64,000 nucleotides of DNA from Azorinus chamasolen. Its lineage: Eukaryota > Mollusca > Bivalvia > Cardiida > Solecurtidae. The position numbers and the translations under genes are program-made. Numbering within the stretch: the first letter of the stretch is position 1; each line of letters begins with the position of its first letter. Of this stretch, positions 21,183 through 32,316 are shown piece after piece. Where the stretch lies: contig OY755243.1 of NCBI GenBank assembly GCA_963576725.1, positions 79,486,417 through 79,550,416 on the forward strand, given 5' to 3'. Below the pieces are notes generated by a model that saw only the letters and a program-made list of their open reading frames with translations, made no database searches and was not told where the DNA came from.

Positions 21183-21424
21183 ATATTCATTTGACACACG
21201 TTTTTTGTGACGTACACAAATTCTGAAAGTAGATAAGTAGGAGACAATCAAGGTTTTACGCAAGCGTAAAATGGCTGCGTAACATGTATTTAAGCAGGAT
21301 AGAAGAAAAAGAGGGAGCAATATTGTTTAGTACTTTTAATTAACAGATACATTGGGAAAACATGACTGTAATGTATAAATTGATAGCAGAAACGGGGGAA
21401 TGTTTTAATGAGCCATGATGCATA

Positions 21425-22464
21425 ATACCTGTGTATGACACCAATAATACACATTAATGAAAAAGTAGTAAAGTCAAGCAGGAAAAGCCACACACAAAAC
21501 GCCACCATCACCAAAACACCTACAGAAAGCATAGCAATTTATACTCATAAACACACATACAGTAGAAAGTCACATACAAGACGCAATCACCACCAATACA
21601 TCAATAGACAGCATGCCACACACACACACAACCAAGCACACGCAAACACACGAGAAGAACACAGAATTAAGTCACAGATTAATGTTATTCATTTGCTGAA
21701 ACACACTGACGTAGAAACCATTATCACATTAAGTGATGTTCACAAGGCATACAAACTCCAATACTTACAGTCTACGTGAAATTATTCGAATAGGTCGACT
21801 CAATGCCCATTAACGTTTTCACTTATACTGTCCCCAAATTAAGAACAGGTTAGTATAAGATATACATGTAAATGGAAGAAAATTCATGCACAATGGTGAA
21901 ATATGCAAATCGGTCAACAAAACCACGAGTAATAGTCTCAGCTAAATAAATTTAACACAGGACTTATATTTTTATGTACAAAATGGTTTTAAACCAAAAG
22001 CACGTAAACTAAGGGTGCTAAGAAAAAATGAGAGAAAAAATAGTTTGCTTCCACCGAGGATCGAACCCACGACTCCACATTTCCTAGGCATTTCCACATT
22101 TCGTTGTAACCCTTACACCACGCTGACTGCTATCACTGAGAAGGTGATTTTAATCAGTTATACCCAATTCACTAGCATTTTCACTGAAACTTGGTCATGG
22201 CAGAAAAGAAAGGAATAACCCCGACAAAAACAATATGTACCCCCGCTGAGAAAAATATATGAATAAAAAAATGAATATATATAAATTAAAACTTGTCTCA
22301 CAGTAAACCATATTTATTAAAAAGATTGGCTTTTATAGATACAGGAACGCAGAAACGCATGGTCAAAATTCAAAGTCGTATGAGATTGGGCTGCTTTCGC
22401 AGCCCAATAAAAGTTGGTGTCAATGAATGAATGAAACAATACTCTACCATTTCGCTCATATAAA
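21425..22464 (-). repeat. Composite repeat block, copy 2 (right part)
   Basis: Reverse complement of 10225-11248 at high identity, including the tRNA-like module (about 22050-22135) and the GC hairpin. The block is interrupted at 22465 by Naiad copy B and resumes at 24746. Confidence 0.8.
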
Positions 22465-23035
22465 TGGAAAAGTAGTAAAGTCAAGCAGGCAAAGCCACAT
22501 GCAAGACGCAACCACCACCAAAACACCGATAGACAGTATGACACACACACACACAACCACACACCCAAACGCACACACACACACACGAAATGAACACAAA
22601 AGAGACACAAGAACCAGGGACAAACGTTCCACAACATAACAAACCACAAGCACAAAGATGCAAGGCAAACAAAAGGAAGGGTGACAAAGAGAGTACCGCC
22701 TTGGCACGGTCAGCAGCAAAAACACCACTGGGGGTTTAAACCGGTTTACGGACGTCCTAACCTCGCACTTCTCTCAAAGTCACCCTAGCTTTACAAATAT
22801 TGTAAATAAAGGTATCCCCGCTGGACTTACCCACAACATAGACGACGGTGAACACAGGACAACATGTAAAACATAGCATAATAACTGTGACAATCCGTCA
22901 AATATGTACTCAATGACTTTGCTGAAGTCAGAGCACCTGCAGGTAAGCCGTTAAGGGCACGACAGGGACAAAATAATACATGAGTCTGGTAAGCTCATCC
23001 TGTATCCATGTTTAAGAGTATACCATCATAGAGTA
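22465..23035 (-). other. Naiad 3' UTR
   Basis: Colinear with 15049-15690 and 32310-31748. It contains a conserved module around GTAAACCGGTTTAAACCC...GACCGTGCCAAGGCGGTACTC, a GT-rich tract, and the terminal TTGACTTTACTACTTTTCCA. Confidence 0.75.
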
Positions 23036-23041
23036 CTACCC
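22987..23041 (-). promoter_or_regulatory. SECIS-like hairpin, copy B
   Basis: Same position and bases as the copy A hairpin: ATGAT (23029-23025) opposite GGAT (23000-22997), AAA in the apical loop, and lower stem GGTA/TACC plus CTC/GAG. The one difference seen (T to A) falls in the loop region, so the proposed paired and core bases are conserved. Confidence 0.5.
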
Positions 23042-24149
23042 TCGGCCTGTCATCGCGCAAGCAAAGAGGGAAGCGTAGCTACCGACTGTAAAAGGGTCGA
23101 TAACCAAACATGCAGTGTGTTGCAATATAATAGGATCATAACCTTTCTTTTTAAATGATTTAATGCGTTTTATAAACAAATCATGAAAATGGATATGACC
23201 CCGAATTTTCCTAAGTTTGTAGATAACATCCCCATAAAATTCTGGTTGAGAAATGCCTTGTCGCAGTAACGTCCGTAGATTGCAATTATATTTACTAATG
23301 AGAGGTAAATTTCGATAATAAAATTTAGAAAAGGTTTTCCGAAGTTTGTGATATCTGTAACCTTGCTTAAGAAGTTTATCAGTTATAACTAAATTACGTC
23401 TGTTAAAATCTTCAAGCAAAGAACAGGCTCGGGCAAATCTAATAAGTTGAGAAATATAAACACCATAAGATGTAGAACGTGGCACATCCCCATCTAGAAA
23501 AGGATAATTAACAATTTTAAAATTAAAATCTTCTCTTTTATCGTATACTTTGGACGAAACTTTATCATTTGTAATTGAAAGATTCAAATCTAAAAATGAA
23601 GCATTAATGTCAGATTGATTAGCTTTGTTTAAAGACAGTTCTTTTGGGTAGATTGAAGAAACCATAGTATCAAAATAAGGATTATCTAAATTCAAAATAT
23701 CGTCTAAATACCTTGAAGTTTTATTAAAAGCATTAACAATATCGGTCTGTGTATCAGGTTTTAAGCTAAGCATAAAATCCCTCTCGTAGCAATACAAAAA
23801 CAAATCTGCAACAAGAGGGGCACAATTTGTACCCATGGGTATACCAACAACTTGACGATATATGGTATCTCCATAACGCACAAATATATTATCTAAAAGA
23901 AAGGTAAGAGATCTACAAACATCAAGGCAAGTCCACATTGTGTAATGTTCAACTTCTGAATTCGAAAAGAATGAACGTTGAACATTACAAGCAATGAACA
24001 TTTTGTTTTCTCTGGCAAAGGTTTTTTCTATTAATTTAATAAGTCTATCCTTTATAAGATGGTGAGGTAGAGTAGTATAGAGTGTAGAGAAATCATAAGA
24101 GCTCAGTAAAGAAATGTTATACTGTTCATTTTCAAGTTTTGTTAAAACA
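23036..24149 (-). pseudogene. Penelope-like RT, palm and C-terminus
   Basis: In one frame from about 24140 to TAG at 23036-23038. Motif A Asp lies in SSYDFSTLYTTLPH, motif B in VVGIPMGTNCAPLVADLF and motif C in SRYLDDIL. A C-terminal domain follows with LRTLLRQGISQPEFYGDV and ends CAMTGRG. It is joined to the upstream RT segment by a one-base excess in a 7-A run near 24157. All three catalytic Asp-containing motifs are present, so apart from this frameshift the RT looks recent. Confidence 0.87.
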
Positions 24150-24742
24150 TCATTTGAATTTTTTTATGGACCAAAAAACATTAATACCAGAATTTTCATA
24201 CATTTTATCACAGTAGCGTTTAACATGTTCTTTGATCGTAGTAAGACAGGACGTCAAAAGTATAGATAATTTAGTAGTGGTACAACAGCTAGAGTTGGCA
24301 ATAAAACGCGACTTATAAGGGGTTTTATGTAGTTTCGGAATCCAGTACAAAGTAGAAAGTTTATGTTGTTTTATGTTAGGACCAGACTTAAAATCATTGC
24401 ACATTTTTACATGTTCCGAGACTATATCTTTTTCAGATGTTTGAACTGTTATATAAATTTTTGAATCAGTTAGCTCCTTCTTTAAAACATCAACATAATA
24501 CAATCTTCAAATAATGATTACATTGTTTGATACCTTGTCAGCAGGAACAAGAACATAATCTGAATGAAAATTAGAAATGTTTTTCTTCAAGTAGCGAAAT
24601 GTAACTCTAGGTCGAGGTGGTAAAAGATGGTTATTTGATTTGTAAAAAGTTATTCGTGTATCAATAATATCGAAAATACATTTCTTCCAATCCGAAAGGG
24701 CATTAACATCAGCATGTTCTCGTCGACACCATTTGATGCAGA
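24150..24742 (-). pseudogene. Penelope-like RT N-terminus with in-frame TGA (candidate selenocysteine)
   Basis: Two segments in one frame, 24742-24510 and 24506-24150, separated only by TGA at 24509-24507. The first contains IKWCRREH, LLPPRPRVTFRYLKK and VPADKVSNNVIII. The second continues RLYYVDVLKKELTDSK, then LYWIPKLHKTPYKSRFIANS (RT fingers). The TGA sits at the position occupied by Cys in other elements (my recollection) and recurs exactly in copy C (60405-60407). It is read as Sec rather than stop because flanking coding is intact. The frame is lost near 24157. Confidence 0.8.
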
Positions 24743-24745
24743 ATA

Positions 24746-24979
24746 CCCTTTTAACGCCTTTGCAAACAGAGTAGATCAAGATCAGCCGGCTTCTACAGGG
24801 TTTGCTCCTACAACCCTGATCCTACAGTTTTGGTCAAAGCAAAATTTGGCTTGAATGTTTTTACAGTTAATGAATATTAATGAAGAGATCAAGTCATGCA
24901 TAATTGTTTATTTGAGTATGCACCTGTATCTGTGATTCTGAATTATGGTATCTTAACCATTTCGGTGCCAAACTTCTAA
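24746..24979 (-). repeat. Composite repeat block, copy 2 (middle part)
   Basis: Reverse complement of about 9990-10215 including the P1-like palindrome (24770-24842). It ends at the pearl/Helentron insertion at 24980. Confidence 0.8.
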
Positions 24980-26528
24980 TTATGTCTCCCCCCATATTTA
25001 TATGGGGGAGACATATTGTTTTCGTGAGAGTTGTCTGTCTGTCTGTCCGTCTGTCCGTCTGTCCGTCCGTCTGTCCGTCTGTCCGTCACACTTTTTGTCC
25101 GGACGATAACTTCAATGTGCCTGATGCCAGTTGATTGAAACGTCATACATGGAAAGAGCATAATGAGAGGAAGTGTCATGCACAAGGTCCATAACTCTGG
25201 CTTCACTAATATTGGAGTTATTGCCCTTTGTAAAAAAATCACACTTTTTTGTCCGGACGATAACTCCGATATGGCTCATGCCATTGGATTGGATGTGTCC
25301 AAGTGTCATGCACAAGGTCCATAACTCTGGCTTCACTAATATTGGAGTTATTGCCCTTTGTAAAAAATATCATAATTTTTTGTCCGGACAATAACTTCAA
25401 TATGCCTGATGCCAGTTGATTGAAACTTCATATATGGAAAGAGCATAATAAGAGGAAGTGTCATGTAGAAGGTACATAACTCTGGCTTCACTAATATAGG
25501 AGTTATTGCCCTTTGTAAAAAATCACACTTTTTTGTCCGGACGATAACTTCTATATGGCTCATGCCATTGTATTGAAACTTCATATATGGAAACATCATA
25601 ACGAGAGGAAGTGTCATGCACAAGGTCCATAACTCTGGTTTCACTAATATAGGAGTTATTGCCCTTTGTAAAAAAAATCACAATTGTTTGTCCGGATGAT
25701 TACTCCTATGTGACACATGCCATTGGAGTGAAACTTCATACATGGAACGATCAGGATAAGAGAAAGTGTCATGCATAATATCCTTAACTCGAGCTTCAAT
25801 AAATTTAGAGTTATTGCCCCTTGTACATTTGTTTAATTCTTTCTTGTCTGGACGATAACTCCTACATGGCTCTTGCCATCGTATTGAAACTTTATACATG
25901 GAAAGAGCATGATGAGAGAAAGTGTCATGAACAAGGGCCATAATTCTGGCTTCAGTACTTTTTGAGTTATTGCCCTTTGTTACATTTTTTGGCCGATCAA
26001 TAACTCCTGTTCGACTGATGCTATTGGAATAACATTTTATTTTTCGAAAGAGCATGATGAAAGTAAGTGTCATGCACAAGGGCCATAAATCTGGTATCAG
26101 TATTTTTGGAGTTATCAGCCGTTATCATATTCTTCTTGAAAAATGTAGTGTGGAAAACGCATAATGACAATGACAATGACAATGACAAAGTGTATTTGCA
26201 ATATAAGGCCTCCGGCCCAAAATACAAACTACATGCTTTAACAATATGTGTAGTGTCAATAGTTTTTCTTTTAATGTATAACTATAAATCAATATTAATC
26301 AATATGCACTTGTTACGACTAAAGTGGTATATCAATATCATGCATTGAGAACATACGATGTAAAATGTGTGTTTACTTATCGGCACAATATCTTACAAAC
26401 ATCAGTAAAGCATCTTTAAAAAGGCTCATTCTGCGCTAAAGATCCAGTATCCATGCGAGGAAAGGGTCTTTCAAAGCTACTGTACTCAAATGAATCAAGA
26501 GTTTCTTGGCGCAGTTTAAATCCTTTAT

Positions 26529-27925
26529 TTACATATTTTGCAAGTGCAAAAATGATATCTTGTCTTTCATCAGACATGATTCTGATAAGTGTCTCTCACT
26601 CGGTGGTGCATTGGACCATTCTATTCTGAAATAAGTTTCACGTAGCTCGGAGTATAAAGGGCATGTCGGAATGAAATGCATTTCTGTCTCTATTTCATAA
26701 ACATTTCTCTTTAGGCAGTACATACGAAATCTATAGTCTCTCTCTATATTAAGGTGTCTACCTTTTTCAATTATTAAGCCATGACTCGAACAACGAAAAT
26801 TGGATAAACATCTTTTCAAGTTATAGCTTAATGGCATTGACAAATAGTTTTCAGGAACTAGCGCACTTTTAAACAGTTTATAAGATAAGGCTTTTGGCGA
26901 CGATGTTACATCCTCAAGAACACCCTGTTTTGCACAGTCACTTACTCTTTGCTTAAACATACGCAGGAAAGTGAGTTTATCTCCGATCTCGTCCGCTATC
27001 CAAGCATAACCAAATCCATATTGGAATAAGACATGCTTGAGGTACGTTGCCCATGTAGTTCGTCCACTTTCATCTATGTTTCTCAACATTTTATAACATT
27101 GTCTTGGATATCTCGTATTTGGCATTGAAATTAACTTAATCCAAAACTTAATACAGCGTTCTATATAAGATACATATAACGGGTGCCTTCCACACTCACT
27201 GAGTGCGAAGAAATTTGCAACATTCTGGTTTAATCCACAAAGACGTTTACAGAAGTTTACATGCACACGCTCGATTTCCTTTGCATATCCATATCCCCAA
27301 ATATCACTAGAGTATAGTAGAATTGGTTTTACAATTGCGTCAAACAGTTTAAAAGCTTCAGCATGATGAAAATAGCCAAATTGTCGCTGATATTTAAGAA
27401 TCGTACCAATAGCTTTAATTGCTTGCATGCATAATGTCTCCTTTGTTTTGGTCCACACTAACTTAGGTGTAAATATTGACCCTAAATACTTGTATTGGGA
27501 AACAACTTCAATCATTCTTCCACGATAATACCACCGCTCATAGTGTCTCAACTTCCCACCGTTTCTGAACACCATAACTTTGCTCTTATCTAGATTCAGA
27601 TCCATACCAGTCGCTCGACAAAATTCACTTATGCGATTAATATGGTCCTGAAGGTTGAAAATAGTGTCTCCTATAGCGGCTACATCATCGGCAAACATAA
27701 AGGCGTGTATTGGGTCTACCCCTTCAGATACAAATATACCATTTCTACAACTAGTTTGCATATGTTTAACAAGGTCATTTATAAACAATGAAAATATAAT
27801 CGTGGAACTTACACAACCTTGTTTGGTACCTTTTCCACATGCAATGTATTCTGTTAAACCTTGTTTCAATTTAACACAGGATTTAAGCTGGTTGTACATT
27901 GATTTAAAAACGTTCAAAAGTTAAT
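26529..27925 (-). pseudogene. LINE ORF2, RT palm to C-terminus
   Basis: 462 codons in a frame shifted from the upstream part of ORF2 (break at about 27914-27925). It contains the region before motif B (KGTKQGCVSSTIIFSLFIND), the catalytic FADDVAAIGD, then a DLNLDKSKVMVFRNGG segment and an RT-connection/C-terminal region ending with a Cys/His-containing stretch (CPLYSELRETYF). Ends at TGA/TAA near 26529. The single frameshift is the only lesion I see in this half. Confidence 0.85.
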
Positions 27926-29971
27926 ATTTCTATCTATACCTTTTCGCACTAGACTATTCCATAACTCTTGGTGTCCTAAACTGTCAAATGCCTTAAAAAG
28001 GTCGATGAAGAATACATTACACCGACCCTTTTGCCGCGAAACATATTTTTGTATAATTGCAGTTAGATTAAAAATGTTATCTACAGTTGCATACCCTGCT
28101 CTGAAACCCGCCTGAGACTCATCAATTACTGAATGTGTTTTAGCCCAGTTTGTCAGCCGGTTGCTAAGAACTTTTATGAATATCTTGCTAAGACTATTCC
28201 CTACAGATATCGCTCTAAAATTATTTGGATTGTCACATGGGCCTTTTTTGTGGAGTGGCGTAATCAAACTCTCGCACCATTCCCGTGGAAAGGGACCTGT
28301 TGATAATATGGAATTGAAAAGCTTTTTCAAGTATTCTAACGTTAGATCTAGAGTATCTTTATACAGTTCAATACAGGTCCCGTCGGGGCCTGTGCCACAT
28401 GCTGACTTTAAAGACTTAACACTATTTATAATTTCTTCATCTTCAATAGCACGATCAAGCATATCATTGTCAATGTCTTCCACAATTTCACCATACAAGT
28501 AATCAGCATCTGCATTCGACGTTGCAGGTTCTTGTTTAAAAAGATCAGCAAAGTATGTAACCCATTTGTGCGCAGGGATATTATCAGCGTCATTTCGCGT
28601 ATTTCCATTGATTGCCTTTATACACTTCCAGAAGTCAGACGGTTTCCCTCTCAGATCTATGAGCTTTTCGCGGCGCTTCCGTTCCAAGTTTAAGCGTTTT
28701 GCGCGGCACATGTTTTTGAAAACATTTCTATTTCGTATATATTCATTCAAATCTGAACGTGAATTTGAACGTCGAAAACCTCTCAATGATGCATATTTAT
28801 CGTATTTTGCGGATGTGCATTTGCGGTCCCACCAGTCGGGCTGTTCGGTGTTCAATTTGCAAACTTTATTTTTGCGCTTTGTCTTTACTTCCATGCGTTC
28901 TCCAGCAGTTTGAAATAGTTTCACGAATTCTTTATGACTATCAACAACATCGCCAGTAGCAGTGTTCACTTTGTCTTCGAACTCGGAAAATACCTGCGTA
29001 AACTTATCTCGAAAAACGACCCTTTCGCTTTCATCCCATCTAATTTTTTGATATGGATTTAACACTTCATCTGAAACGCAAGCATTATAGTTCTCTATCA
29101 ATGGAAATTTAATAGCACAAGATAGTGGGGAATGATCTGATACATCAAGGTCACCAACATAAAAATCGTTTACCAGCGGGAATAGTTCAGTCGATGCCAC
29201 AATGTAGTCTACTATGCTAGCGCCGTTGTTTGCAGTACATGTTACAGCACCTGTGACGTCACTAAAACGCCCGTTTAACATATGAATTCCCTTCGTACAA
29301 CACAGTTCAAGTAGGGACAATCCAAACTTGTTGACTTCCGTATCAGTAGTCTTACGTGGCTCACAGAAAGTATCGTTTGGATATTGTACTTCATCTCCGT
29401 AAACATAATGTATATCATCGTCGTATATAAAGTCCGCCACGTCGCTAACGCGTGCATTTAGATCGCCTGCGATGATGAAGGCGACATCTCCGAGATCAGA
29501 CTCTATCGAAGTAAGTTTAACACTCAACAACTCGATTCCATTGCTGTTTTCACTTGTATATACCGTCGAATATTCTGGAGGGATATATGTGAAGCACAGT
29601 ACTATGCGCTTGGTCAAGTTACAGACGTCTTTGTCAATAAATAGAAATACACACTCATCAAATTGGCTATAGATGCGTTTAATGACACCTTTCTCCACTA
29701 ACCAGTTCCTGACAAATACAGATACACCGCCTGAGCCACGATGACCTCTGCTCGAAGTCCTAGGACTGTCAAAGTTCTGGAATTCGGGTATGAAGCCATT
29801 GAAACTAAAATCTCTAGACTGCCATGTTTCGCAAAATCCTATGATATCATACTCTGTACAGAACGAGGACAATATGCTGCAATCTTTAAATTTTGCTAGA
29901 CCCCGTATATTCAATGAACATAGTTTAATATGACTTTTTAAATGTAGTGTATTTAGGCGTTGGCCGGGTTC
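27914..29971 (-). CDS. LINE ORF2, endonuclease and RT fingers
   Basis: Open from directly after the ORF1 stop to TGA at 27914. The EEP/APE-type endonuclease shows NIRGLAKF, an IGFCETW Glu motif, IIAGDLNARVSD and DVSDHSPLSC (catalytic Asp-His). RT motifs follow: LITPLHKKG, NFRAISVGNSLSKI, DESQAGFRAGYATVDN and FFIDLFKAFDS (motif A). There is no in-frame ATG at the start; the first lies about 230 codons in. The frame is continuous with ORF1 across one TAG (29974-29972). It is broken at the 3' side by a frameshift at about 27914-27925. Confidence 0.88.
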   Translation of the reverse strand, partial: EPGQRLNTLHLKSHIKLCSLNIRGLAKFKDCSILSSFCTEYDIIGFCETWQSRDFSFNGFIPEFQNFDSPRTSSRGHRGSGGVSVFVRNWLVEKGVIKRIYSQFDECVFLFIDKDVCNLTKRIVLCFTYIPPEYSTVYTSENSNGIELLSVKLTSIESDLGDVAFIIAGDLNARVSDVADFIYDDDIHYVYGDEVQYPNDTFCEPRKTTDTEVNKFGLSLLELCCTKGIHMLNGRFSDVTGAVTCTANNGASIVDYIVASTELFPLVNDFYVGDLDVSDHSPLSCAIKFPLIENYNACVSDEVLNPYQKIRWDESERVVFRDKFTQVFSEFEDKVNTATGDVVDSHKEFVKLFQTAGERMEVKTKRKNKVCKLNTEQPDWWDRKCTSAKYDKYASLRGFRRSNSRSDLNEYIRNRNVFKNMCRAKRLNLERKRREKLIDLRGKPSDFWKCIKAINGNTRNDADNIPAHKWVTYFADLFKQEPATSNADADYLYGEIVEDIDNDMLDRAIEDEEIINSVKSLKSACGTGPDGTCIELYKDTLDLTLEYLKKLFNSILSTGPFPREWCESLITPLHKKGPCDNPNNFRAISVGNSLSKIFIKVLSNRLTNWAKTHSVIDESQAGFRAGYATVDNIFNLTAIIQKYVSRQKGRCNVFFIDLFKAFDSLGHQELWNSLVRKGIDRNINF

Positions 29972-30637
29972 CTATCTATCGGCTACTACAGCGGTTTTAC
30001 TCACAGGATCGTACACATACTTCTCGTCGTCCACTATGAGAAAGTCATGCTTAAAGTACACACTTTTGCCTTCGTCTAGGTATTGCTTAATGAAAGGATA
30101 TAATTTTGAACGCGCTTTTGAAATATATTCTGGTAAATCTTCACCCACGCGAAACGTCATTTGTACACCGTTTTTTCGTTTATTTCTAAAAGCGTTCAGA
30201 ATTCTTTCCTTAGCTTTAACCCCTGCACAACGCACAAATATTGGGCGCGGTATAGCTTTGCTTGGTAGTCTATACATAGTATCGAACGAAGCTATGTCTT
30301 CTTCAAGATCCAGACTATTGTTAATGGAGTCAGTAACTTTACTCTCTAAGTCTGCACTACTTTCTTCAGCAGGTTCCTCGACACCAACTATTTTGAGATT
30401 TTGCTTTTTGCTATTTGCTTCAATCATGTTCTGTTTTCGAACAGATGCGGCTAGATTCTGCTCGACAGACGACATTTTTTCAGTTAAATCAGACACTTCT
30501 TCCTTTAAATCATTATTCTGCTGCTTACGTTCATTATAACCTTCCTTCAATGAATTCACAGATTTTTCGAGATTATCAAATTTTCTATTGGTTTCTTTAA
30601 GTTCTCTGTTATTTTGCTTTACATCTCTGCGAATTTC
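29972..30637 (-). CDS. LINE ORF1, coiled-coil and RNA-binding C-terminal part
   Basis: Continues from the transposon junction to TAG at 29972. It starts with a predicted coiled coil of about 80 residues rich in E, K, N and Q (NRELKETNRKFDNLEKSVNS, KQQNNDLKEEVSDLTEKM). A domain resembling L1-type ORF1p RRM/CTD follows (KQNLKIVGVEEPAEE, RPIFVRCAGVKAKERILNAF, DFLIVDDEKYVYDP). Such proteins form trimers that coat the LINE RNA. The 5' half is 4.4 kb away at 35063-35564, in compatible frame. Confidence 0.75.
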   Translation of the reverse strand, partial: EIRRDVKQNNRELKETNRKFDNLEKSVNSLKEGYNERKQQNNDLKEEVSDLTEKMSSVEQNLAASVRKQNMIEANSKKQNLKIVGVEEPAEESSADLESKVTDSINNSLDLEEDIASFDTMYRLPSKAIPRPIFVRCAGVKAKERILNAFRNKRKNGVQMTFRVGEDLPEYISKARSKLYPFIKQYLDEGKSVYFKHDFLIVDDEKYVYDPVSKTAVVADR

Positions 30638-31119
30638 TAATTAGTGTAGCAAACAGGACTTGGTATCTTGCATATTTAGGGGGGTCAACCGGTCTATGGA
30701 ATATAACAAGATGTGTCATATATCAAAATGTTTGTCCGGGACTGTATAATTTGAAAACGATGTTCGTTAGTGCCAAAGTGGTTGGAGTCGACAGAAATCA
30801 AAGATGGCCGCCAAGATGGCCGCCAAAATTGAGAAAACAACCAAGTTTACCCAATTACTGCATTACTCCGGTATATTTGCATATGTTTAATCCTAAACTG
30901 TTTTGTTTTAGGCGTAAACAAATCTTCTTCAAACTATTTACTTTCAATCGTTTAATAATGTAAAGATTAAGGTCAATTTCAAGGTCAAGTTCAAGGTCAA
31001 TGGTCAATTTATCTAAAAAATGGCCATTTAAAAAGTTTTTTTAATGTGAAACACTCCTTACAAAAACAAAATACCATTTATTGTATTTTAACACGTATGT
31101 ATAGCACTTTTCCTTTAAG

Positions 31120-31272
31120 ATGTCTGGTTGCCGTTGTTATATCAAAGATTGTGGATCACATGTCTGTGATGTTCATTTGCCATTTTTTCACAATAAGGAA
31201 CTGATGATGCCTGCTAAATGGATATCGACTGAATTTATCGTAAAACTTTCGAATGGAAACCAATTAAACCAA
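31120..31272 (+). pseudogene. Short ORF resembling a THAP zinc-finger start
   Basis: About 50 codons from ATG to TAA. It begins MSGCRCYIKDCGS and contains HLPFFHNKELMMPAKWI. The Met-x-x-Cys-x-Cys start, Phe-His spacing and KW dipeptide resemble the first half of a THAP DNA-binding domain, which is found in several TIR transposases (P, Kolobok). The second Cys-His pair is not in this frame, so it is either a first exon or a remnant. Confidence 0.35.
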
Positions 31273-31525
31273 TAATAGTTGTTTTGTTACTAAGTAAATC
31301 ATATTTTCGTAGGAAATGCAAAGAAATCCCCACCCCAACCCACCCCATTGTATATGATTTAGCCACTATTTATGTAGTCTGCTTCAATGTCATCTGGTGA
31401 ATAAATCGCAAGTAAGAACAAGAAAACGACGGATTCTTCAGAAAAATACCAACAAGCGTGTATGAAAAGTTTCTTTTTCTTTTTCAAAGAAGTTAGATTA
31501 ATGCTATTATGCTTTCCTTTTAACA

Positions 31526-31740
31526 GTTAAATGGAAAAGTGAGTGAGTGAGTGAGTTGGGTTTAACGTCCGACCAACAGTATTTCAGTTATATGCAGACG
31601 GCACCCGCATGAGACAAGTTATAGTGCTGCCTCACTGAAATACCCCTGCCGCGGGCACATGGCAAGGGCATCCCACCCAGTCACATTATCCTGACACCGG
31701 GCCGACCAGTCCTAGAACTACACCTTTTAATGTCGAGCAC
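31526..31740 (+). repeat. SINE-like element
   Basis: Starts GTGAGTGAGTGAGTTGGGTTTAACG and includes CAGTATTTCAGTTATATG and CATGGCAAGGGCATCCC. It resembles widespread molluscan short repeats beginning (GTGA)n. Nested in the TIR transposon. Confidence 0.6.
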
Positions 31741-31747
31741 AGACAAG

Positions 31748-32316
31748 TAAAAGGAAAAGTAGTAAAGTCAAGCAGACAAAGCCCCATACAAAACGCAATC
31801 ACCACCAAAACACCGATAGATAGCATGACACATACACGCACACAACTACACACCCAAATGCACACTGCCACACACACACCCGAGATGAGCACAGAAAACA
31901 CCAACAAATACACAAAAACTAGAGACAATCATTCCACACATGAACAAATCTACAAGCACAAATACTCAAGACAAACAAAAACAAGGGTGACAAAGAGAGT
32001 ACCGCCTTGGCACGGCCAGTAGCAAAAACACCACTGGGTTTTAAACCAGTTTTAGGACGTCCTAACCTCACACTTCTCTCAAAGTCACCCTACCTTTACA
32101 AGTAATGTAAATAAAGGTATCCCCGCCGGACTTACCCACAACATAGAAGACGGTAAACACATGACAATATGTAAAACATAGCCTAATAACTATGAAAATC
32201 CGTCAAATATGTACTCAATGACTTTGCTGAAGTCAGAGCACCTGCAGGGAAGCCGTTCAGGGCACGACAGGGAAAAAGTAATACATGAGTCTGGTAATCT
32301 CATCCCGTATCTTATA
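31748..32316 (-). mobile_element. Naiad 3' UTR fragment (copy D)
   Basis: Colinear with the 3' UTR of copies A and B, from the terminal TTGACTTTACTACTTTTCC to GATACGGGATGAG. It is cut in the middle of the SECIS-like hairpin; no coding part remains. Confidence 0.8.

Larger units (their letters stand above)
22465..24745 (-). mobile_element. Naiad-type Penelope-like element, copy B (5'-truncated)
   Basis: 2281 bp on the minus strand, containing most of the RT, its stop, a SECIS-like hairpin and 3' UTR. Compared with copy 1 of the composite block, the insertion separates AAAAGGG from TTTATATGAGCG with no visible target duplication. The endonuclease and linker are missing (5' truncation). Only one frameshift and one in-frame TGA interrupt the RT. 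Confidence 0.88.

Noticed and set aside
27655..30600. Plus-strand frames of 60-167 codons across the LINE
   Set aside because: Antisense shadows of ORF1 and ORF2.
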